DNA of 5,879 nt from Bacteroidota bacterium (GTDB taxonomy: Bacteria; Bacteroidota; Bacteroidia; Cytophagales; Cyclobacteriaceae): contig JAEYXN010000292.1 of assembly GCA_023431285.1 (NCBI GenBank), positions 1 through 5,879 of the forward strand, read 5' to 3'. The number at the start of each line of letters is the position of its first letter. Within the stretch, counting starts at the first letter, position 1. Below the pieces are notes generated by a model that saw nothing but the letters and a program-made list of their open reading frames with translations, had not been told where the DNA came from and did no database searches. This document shows, piece by piece, positions 1-4,120 of the stretch. The position numbers were made by a program, and so were the translations under genes.

Positions 1-22
1 ATTTAGTGTAAATAAAATTATA

Positions 23-361
23 ATGGAAGTTAAAGGAAGGATTATTCAGCTGTTGCCTTTGCAAACAGGGACCGGTAAGAAAGGACAATGGAAAAAACAG
101 GAGTTTATACTCGAAACACAGGCACAGTATCCCAAAAAAATATGCTTCTCGGTTTGGGGAGATAAAGTTGATCAATATAAGCTAAGCGAGGGAGATGTAG
201 TGACCGCTGCAATTGATATCGAGAGTCGTGAATACAATGGCCGTTGGTATACTGAGGTTCGAGCGTGGAAGATTGACAAGAGCGGCCAACAATCCCCACC
301 GCCGCCAGATGAAGAACCTTTCTTTAGTGACAACACGGCCAGCGATGACATGCCCTTCTGA
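23..361 (+). CDS. DUF3127 domain protein (SSB-like OB-fold)
   Basis: The 112-residue product matches the DUF3127 family as I remember it: an N-terminal strand (MEVKGRIIQLLP), a GTGKKGQWKKQ loop (residues 16-26), QYPKKICFSVWGDKVD (35-50) and ESREYNGRWYTEVRAWKI (67-84). This pattern of strands and aromatic residues is what an OB-fold single-strand nucleic-acid-binding domain looks like. Residues 85-107 form a low-complexity linker with four prolines at 92-95 and many acidic residues. The protein ends in ASDDMPF, close to the DDxPF tip of bacterial SSB that recruits repair and replication proteins. The length is normal for the family and the gene looks complete. The start is the first ATG and sits in an A/T-rich context with no Shine-Dalgarno, as is usual in Bacteroidota. 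Only 22 bases lie upstream, so its promoter is not visible. DNA binding is inferred; the biochemical function of the family is not established to my knowledge. Confidence 0.9.
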   Translation: MEVKGRIIQLLPLQTGTGKKGQWKKQEFILETQAQYPKKICFSVWGDKVDQYKLSEGDVVTAAIDIESREYNGRWYTEVRAWKIDKSGQQSPPPPDEEPFFSDNTASDDMPF

Positions 362-376
362 AAAGGAAACAAAAAC

Positions 377-406
377 ACGTGGAAACTGGTAGAATCTTCG
401 CCACGT
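377..406. repeat. Inverted repeat ACGTGG-N18-CCACGT upstream of sod
   Basis: ACGTGG at 377-382 and CCACGT at 401-406 are perfect inverted arms separated by 18 bases. The right arm ends two bases before the candidate -7 promoter element at 409, and the left arm covers roughly the position of the -33 region. It could be an operator for a dimeric regulator of the sod gene or a weak hairpin after the DUF3127 gene. No T-tract follows, so an intrinsic terminator is unlikely. Six-base arms can arise by chance. Confidence 0.35.
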
Positions 407-408
407 TG

Positions 409-416
409 TATATTTG
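409..416 (+). promoter_or_regulatory. Candidate Bacteroidota-type -7 promoter element for sod
   Basis: TATATTTG matches the Bacteroidota -7 consensus TAnnTTTG at all six fixed positions. It lies 78 bases before the sod ATG, which would put transcription start near 421-424 and leave a leader of about 70 nt. The -33 element is poor: ACTG or CTGG near 385-389 shares only two bases with TTTG at the right spacing. A match of this quality is expected about once by chance per strand in a window this size; its place in the only sizeable gap before sod is what makes it credible. Confidence 0.45.
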
Positions 417-436
417 GCCTCCTTCAAAGGAATTTC

Positions 437-455
437 AAACACTGCACCGGTGTTT
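437..455 (+). repeat. Small stem-loop in the presumed sod leader
   Basis: AAACAC (437-442) and GTGTTT (450-455) form a perfect 6-bp stem with a 7-nt loop. The region also holds the 8-base palindrome CACCGGTG (445-452). A second possible stem, TTTCA (453-457) with TGAAA (462-466), shares bases 453-455 and so could not form at the same time as the first. These stems are short and A/T-rich; I see no known riboswitch or thermometer pattern. Confidence 0.25.
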
Positions 456-494
456 CAATAATGAAATCAATGTATAACCCGTAAACTTTAAACT

Positions 495-1094
495 ATGGCT
501 TTCACTTTGCCGGCTCTTCCCTACGCATTCAATGCGCTTGAACCCCACATTGACGCACGCACGATGGAAATCCATCATGGCAAGCACCACAATGCTTATG
601 TTACCAACCTGAATAATGCCATCGCTGGAACGGATGCCGAGAAGCTAAGTATTGAAGAAATCTGTAAGAACATCTCCAAATACCCAGTGGCAGTAAGGAA
701 CAATGGCGGTGGTCACTATAACCACAGTTTGTTCTGGACGATCCTCGGACCCAAAGGAACAGGCGCTCCCAGCGGTGCTCTGGCTGATGCAATCAACTCT
801 GCTTTCGGAAGTTTTGATGAATTCAAAACCAAGTTCGCTGCAGCCGCTGCAGGCAGATTCGGTTCCGGATGGGCATGGTTGATCAAAGATGACAGCGGAA
901 AACTGAGCATCACATCAACTCCAAACCAGGACAATCCTCTTATGGATGTCGCGGAAGCAAAAGGAACACCCATCCTTGGTCTCGACGTTTGGGAACACGC
1001 TTACTATCTGAACTATCAGAACAGAAGACCCGATTACATCACAGCTTTCTGGAATGTTGTCAACTGGGATGAAGTTGCCAAACGATTCAAATAA
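495..1094 (+). CDS. sodA: Superoxide dismutase, Fe/Mn family (Mn-type residues)
   Basis: This 199-residue protein is a complete Fe/Mn superoxide dismutase, which converts superoxide to oxygen and hydrogen peroxide; with no signal peptide it should act in the cytoplasm. The four metal ligands are visible: His27 in MEIHHGKHH, His77 in GGGHYNHSLFW, and Asp164 and His168 in the family signature DVWEHAYY. Second-sphere residues are His31, Tyr35 and Gln145 (in NQDNPLM), with Gly73 before His74. The Gly plus C-terminal-half Gln pair is the Mn-type arrangement; iron enzymes usually carry the Gln in the N-terminal half. A cambialistic enzyme cannot be excluded. The start gives MAFTLPALPYAF, the normal N-terminus of the family, and is preceded by AAACTTTAAACT with no Shine-Dalgarno. 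It probably has its own promoter (409-416) and ends at the terminator at 1107-1136. Length and motifs are normal, so it is very likely functional. Confidence 0.97.
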   Translation: MAFTLPALPYAFNALEPHIDARTMEIHHGKHHNAYVTNLNNAIAGTDAEKLSIEEICKNISKYPVAVRNNGGGHYNHSLFWTILGPKGTGAPSGALADAINSAFGSFDEFKTKFAAAAAGRFGSGWAWLIKDDSGKLSITSTPNQDNPLMDVAEAKGTPILGLDVWEHAYYLNYQNRRPDYITAFWNVVNWDEVAKRFK

Positions 1095-1106
1095 AGATTG
1101 AACACG

Positions 1107-1136
1107 AAAAGCCTTCAGATCGAAGGCTTTTTTTTT
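1107..1136. terminator. Intrinsic terminator shared by convergent genes
   Basis: GCCTTC (1111-1116), a 5-nt loop AGATC, and GAAGGC (1122-1127) form a perfect stem. It is extended by AAAA at 1107-1110 pairing with the first Ts of a nine-T run (1128-1136). It begins 12 bases after the sod stop codon and is a textbook terminator on the + strand. Read on the - strand the same stem is followed by only four Ts before CGTG, so it would be weaker there. That strand's gene ends at 1138, one base from the T-run, so the element probably serves both genes. Confidence 0.9.
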
Positions 1137-1137
1137 A

Positions 1138-1566
1138 TTAATGATTTCGTCGGATCACGTAAACGAATCCTGCACGGATTGAGAAATCAATTTTGAAATA
1201 GAAGTCGGCGATAGCTTCGAACTTCAAGCTCTCATTCAACGATTTTACCCATCCTCCTCCAATAGAAAGATCATTCTCTCCGATCAAACCACGAACCCGT
1301 ACGAAACCATCTTCTCTCGGATACCATCTCGCACCAATCAGAAAACTCAGATCATTCCCTGTCCAGATTTCGAACCCAGTTGTCCCCGTCAGATTTTTAG
1401 TAACGAAGTAGTTGAGTTCGGCGCCAAACTGAGCTTTTTCAAAAACCCCGGAGTTATCCGTCTTGACCAGGTCCGCCTGCAGACCGACAAGATAATCACC
1501 CGCGATCTGCGCGTAACCCGCGATCATGCTTATTGAAAGTAGAATTGTAAGGGCTGCTTTAACCAT
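1138..1566 (-). CDS. Exported hypothetical protein, probable outer-membrane beta-barrel
   Basis: I do not recognise a named family. From the chosen start the product is 142 residues and opens with a signal peptide: MVK, a hydrophobic stretch (ALTILLSISMIAGYA, 4-18) and a likely cleavage site near Ala19-Gln20. The rest alternates polar and hydrophobic or aromatic residues in short strands, for example FGAELNYFV, LTGTTGFEIW, LSFLIGARWYP, GFVRVRGLIG, KFEAIADFYFKI and FSIRAGFVYVIRR. Turns are rich in Gly, Asn and Asp. This looks like a small, roughly eight-stranded barrel in the outer membrane. The frame stays open to an ATG at 1611, but that would add 15 residues before the signal peptide, so I prefer ATG 1566. 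It is convergent with sod and divergent from the transglutaminase-like gene, so it is probably a single-gene unit. The beta-barrel call rests on sequence pattern only; a soluble periplasmic beta protein is the alternative. Confidence 0.75.
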   Translation of the reverse strand: MVKAALTILLSISMIAGYAQIAGDYLVGLQADLVKTDNSGVFEKAQFGAELNYFVTKNLTGTTGFEIWTGNDLSFLIGARWYPREDGFVRVRGLIGENDLSIGGGWVKSLNESLKFEAIADFYFKIDFSIRAGFVYVIRRNH

Positions 1567-1693
1567 GGTTGGAGGTGCAAAAATCAGAAATAGCCTTGAA
1601 ACTACCGTCACGCGATGACCAAATTCTGTTCCTAAATGAATGTGTGACTTTGTTATCCAGATTGGATTATGTCACCAGACCAAAACTTTGTGC
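1567..1693. promoter_or_regulatory. Divergent intergenic region, presumably both promoters
   Basis: This 127-base gap separates two divergent genes for exported proteins, so promoters for both should lie here. The best + strand -7 candidate is TGACTTTG at 1645-1652 (five of six consensus bases), which would give a leader of about 35 nt; no good -33 element stands at the right distance. On the - strand only partial matches are seen, such as TAGTTTCA (1604-1597) with TTTG (1623-1620) at short spacing. No clear operator repeat was found. Confidence 0.35.
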
Positions 1694-2689
1694 ATGAAAT
1701 TATTATGGGTATTTACACTAATCCTTCTTTCCAGTATAGCGCACGCGCAAAACTACCGCGAAGTAGATTCAATTGTGGCCATGTACCCTCGGAGTTTCTG
1801 GTCTCCCGAAAAGCTCTCGCATCGTGTGAATACTGATTTTGCTTCCGATAGTGCGCGTGCTCGTGCATTCTTCTTCTGGATGACCAAGCATGTTGCGTAT
1901 GATGTCAGGAAATACAAGTTAGTCACCTCGCCGGGCTATTCCAGAAAATTCAGAGCCAAGACTCAGGGGATAGATCCTGCTATCTACTTAAAACGCACTG
2001 CGAATATCGCGTTGAGAAAACGAATGGGCATCTGTGGCGACTATGCTGCCCTGTTCCAAAGACTTTGTGATTTATCGGGACTGCAGTGCGTCACAATTTC
2101 GGGATCGGCGAAAACAAAGCGCTCAGAAATCGGGAAATATCCATCCTCGGGCAATCATGCATGGAATGCTGTCAGGATCGGCGGCGAATACCGGTTTATT
2201 GATGTGACCTGGGGGGCGGGAGGTGTTAACGAAACGACCGGAAAATTTAAGTTTAACTTTAATGATGCATACTTCTTTACTCCTCCTGACCTGTTCTTCT
2301 TAAAACATTTTCCCCACGACAAGGGGTGGTTGTTTTCAGGGCAGACGGATTCTGCTTTTACAGCCTTGCCATTGTATCATACCATAAAAGAAGGCGTAAA
2401 GATTTTATCACCATCAGGGATCATAGATCGACACGGGAGGGATGCTATAAGTTTTAGAATAAGGGCCCACGATAACGCTATTTGGTCGTATCGCTACTCA
2501 AAAGCAAAGACGCGATTTCGTTTCAAAGTAGATCACACTATTGAAGAAGGTATCACAATGTTTGAAATTCCATCGCCGTTGTCTGCGAATGATTATCTCA
2601 CGCTCTATAGAAACGGGCTTGCCCTCGCTACTTTCAAAGTACGTGGAGGCATCCTTTCGCGAACCTCCTTCGCTGGCGGGGTTCGCTAG
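1694..2689 (+). CDS. Exported transglutaminase-like (KY-type) domain protein
   Basis: The product is 331 residues from the chosen start. Residues 1-19 are a typical signal peptide (MKLLWVF, hydrophobic core, AHA-Q cleavage site). The frame stays open to an ATG at 1640, but that adds 18 residues before the signal peptide and is less likely. Residues 50-175 carry a transglutaminase-like fold with a Cys-His-Asp triad: Cys114 in GICGDYAALFQRLCDLSGL (112-130), His155 in GNHAWNAV and Asp170 in FIDVTWGAG. The order and spacing fit the KY (kyphoscoliosis peptidase)-like branch, and residues 232-318 resemble the beta-sandwich domain that follows the core in that group. Such proteins may be proteases or cross-linking enzymes; the substrate cannot be read from sequence. 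It should act in the periplasm or outside the cell. The next gene starts 59 bases downstream on the same strand with no terminator visible, so the two may be co-transcribed. The triad is intact, so I expect an active enzyme. Confidence 0.85.
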   Translation: MKLLWVFTLILLSSIAHAQNYREVDSIVAMYPRSFWSPEKLSHRVNTDFASDSARARAFFFWMTKHVAYDVRKYKLVTSPGYSRKFRAKTQGIDPAIYLKRTANIALRKRMGICGDYAALFQRLCDLSGLQCVTISGSAKTKRSEIGKYPSSGNHAWNAVRIGGEYRFIDVTWGAGGVNETTGKFKFNFNDAYFFTPPDLFFLKHFPHDKGWLFSGQTDSAFTALPLYHTIKEGVKILSPSGIIDRHGRDAISFRIRAHDNAIWSYRYSKAKTRFRFKVDHTIEEGITMFEIPSPLSANDYLTLYRNGLALATFKVRGGILSRTSFAGGVR

Positions 2690-2748
2690 ACGTAGAAACC
2701 GCCCTACGCCATCTGTTCTGGAAATCTGCGTATCTTTCCGCCTTTGAT
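2690..2748 (+). other. Short gap between transglutaminase-like and ceramidase-like genes
   Basis: This 59-base spacer holds CGTAG (2691-2695) and CTACG (2704-2708), a 5-bp inverted repeat with an 8-nt loop. GGCGG (2675-2679) and CCGCC (2699-2703) form an alternative pair across the preceding stop codon. Neither is followed by a T-run, so I do not call a terminator. A TATCTTTC at 2731-2738 is one base from the -7 consensus but would start transcription at about the ATG. Read-through from the upstream gene seems the simplest reading. Confidence 0.3.
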
Positions 2749-4110
2749 ATGATTCTCAGGAGACTATTCCGATACGTACTGTATTTTCTCTCTGCGGTAG
2801 TGACCCTCATCGTTGTGTTCTTTTTGATTGGTGTTGCTCCGATCGACCGTGATTCCTACAAGGAGAAACCTTTCTACCCCAAGATGTTATCACATCTTGA
2901 CTCTTTGAGTACCACTACTCCTGAACTTCCAACGGGAACCCTGCACGCTGGATACGCAGTCGTCAATCTAACTCCTGCGTTTCCAGTTTCGACGGCGGGG
3001 TATGGTAAGCGAAGGGGAAAGGAGTATACCGCTGTGCATGACTCTATTTTCGTCAGAAGTGTCGTTTTGGATAATGGTAAGAACAAAGTTGCTATAGTTA
3101 GCGCCGACCTGCTCATCATCCCTCCGGCTGTAACTGCAATACTCCCTGAAAAATTACAGCGCATCGGATTCTCTTTGGATAATGTGTATCTCAATGCGAC
3201 TCACACGCATAATAGCATCGGAAACTGGGGAGAAAGAATCACGACGCTGATTTATGGTTCGTATAAGGATACCGTTGTGAACTTCATCGCGGAAAGGATC
3301 GCTTTGAGCATTCAGGAAGCCGCCTCTGATCTCAAGCAGGTAAGTATGCGGTACGGCGAATTCTCTGTTGCATCAGCAGTTCGCCATAGGATCGCCGGCT
3401 CGAACGGTCATGTTGATGACAAGCTTCGTGCGATAGAACTCACCCGCACCGACAGCTCACGAATGGTGATGGTAAGCTATAACGCACACCCTACCTGTCT
3501 CTATGCCCGCGACCTGGAGCTTTCAAGGGATTATCCCGGTGTCTTGGTGGATCGCCTGGAAAGGGAGGGCTACGACTTTGCAATGTTTCTTTCCGGCGCC
3601 GTCGGAAGCCATGGTTGTAATCCACCTGAATACGGAAAGCCGTGTTTGAATTGGATGTCGGATGAGATCTACAGCGGATTTCAGGAAGTGCGGATCGCTA
3701 TGCAGCCAGTTCGCGACTCCACACTGGCAATGGTGCGTATACCTCTCGAGTTGGGAGATCCTCAATTCAAGATCTCGCAGAATTGGCGTTTGCGCTCTTG
3801 GGTCTTCCGCGCATTGCTGGGAGAAAGTAAACCAAATCTTACCGCACTTCGCGTAGGAAATGTTTTGATGTTAGGAACGCCATGTGATTACTCAGGTGAA
3901 CTGAGAGAACCCATCGATTCTGTTGTCTCACTTCATGGTGGACACGCGATCATCACAAGCTTCAATGGTCACTACATCGGATACATCACCGCCGATCAAT
4001 ATTTTGATAGCGCACACTACGAAACAAGATTGATGAACTGGTATGGCCCCGGCAACGGACAATACGTTACCGATTGCCTGGTGAGTCTTGCTGAAACGAT
4101 GAGTAAATGA
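2749..4110 (+). CDS. Membrane-anchored neutral/alkaline ceramidase family protein
   Basis: The 453-residue product has an N-terminal anchor: basic residues (MILRRLFRY) followed by a hydrophobic segment at about 10-30. This predicts an N-in, C-out protein with its enzyme domain in the periplasm. Residues 65-450 resemble the catalytic domain of neutral (non-lysosomal) ceramidases, Zn-dependent enzymes that hydrolyse the amide bond of ceramide. Motifs in order are GYAVVNLTP (68-76), ATHTHNSIG (150-158), NAHPT (245-249), SRDYPG (259-264), SGAVGSHGCN (282-291) and YIGYITADQYF (409-419). By analogy with Pseudomonas ceramidase, His152 and His247 would be Zn ligands, Glu384 and a Tyr near 409-412 the others, and Ser287 the residue near the nucleophile position; these assignments are by eye. 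Known neutral ceramidases are roughly 650 residues or more with a C-terminal beta domain; that domain is absent here. Ceramidase activity is therefore plausible, not certain. The hrpB gene starts 10 bases after its stop. Confidence 0.85.
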   Translation: MILRRLFRYVLYFLSAVVTLIVVFFLIGVAPIDRDSYKEKPFYPKMLSHLDSLSTTTPELPTGTLHAGYAVVNLTPAFPVSTAGYGKRRGKEYTAVHDSIFVRSVVLDNGKNKVAIVSADLLIIPPAVTAILPEKLQRIGFSLDNVYLNATHTHNSIGNWGERITTLIYGSYKDTVVNFIAERIALSIQEAASDLKQVSMRYGEFSVASAVRHRIAGSNGHVDDKLRAIELTRTDSSRMVMVSYNAHPTCLYARDLELSRDYPGVLVDRLEREGYDFAMFLSGAVGSHGCNPPEYGKPCLNWMSDEIYSGFQEVRIAMQPVRDSTLAMVRIPLELGDPQFKISQNWRLRSWVFRALLGESKPNLTALRVGNVLMLGTPCDYSGELREPIDSVVSLHGGHAIITSFNGHYIGYITADQYFDSAHYETRLMNWYGPGNGQYVTDCLVSLAETMSK

Positions 4111-4120
4111 TTTGTCTGTC

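Noticed and set aside
377..406. The inverted repeat after the DUF3127 gene as an intrinsic terminator
   Set aside because: The 18-base loop is long, the stem is six pairs, and the following bases (TGTATATTTGG) are not a T-run. It is kept only as a possible operator.
1683..1690. AAACTTTG just before the transglutaminase-like gene as a -7 promoter element
   Set aside because: Transcription would start past the chosen ATG at 1694, so it cannot serve that start.
2661..2708. Overlapping short inverted repeats around the stop codon of the transglutaminase-like gene, as a terminator
   Set aside because: The stems are only 5 to 7 bp, compete with each other, and no T-run follows.
2541..2747. Open frame of 68 codons on the + strand at the end of the transglutaminase-like gene
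   Set aside because: It overlaps the C-terminal beta domain in another frame and its Arg/Ser/Pro-rich translation looks non-coding. It ends just before the next gene by coincidence.
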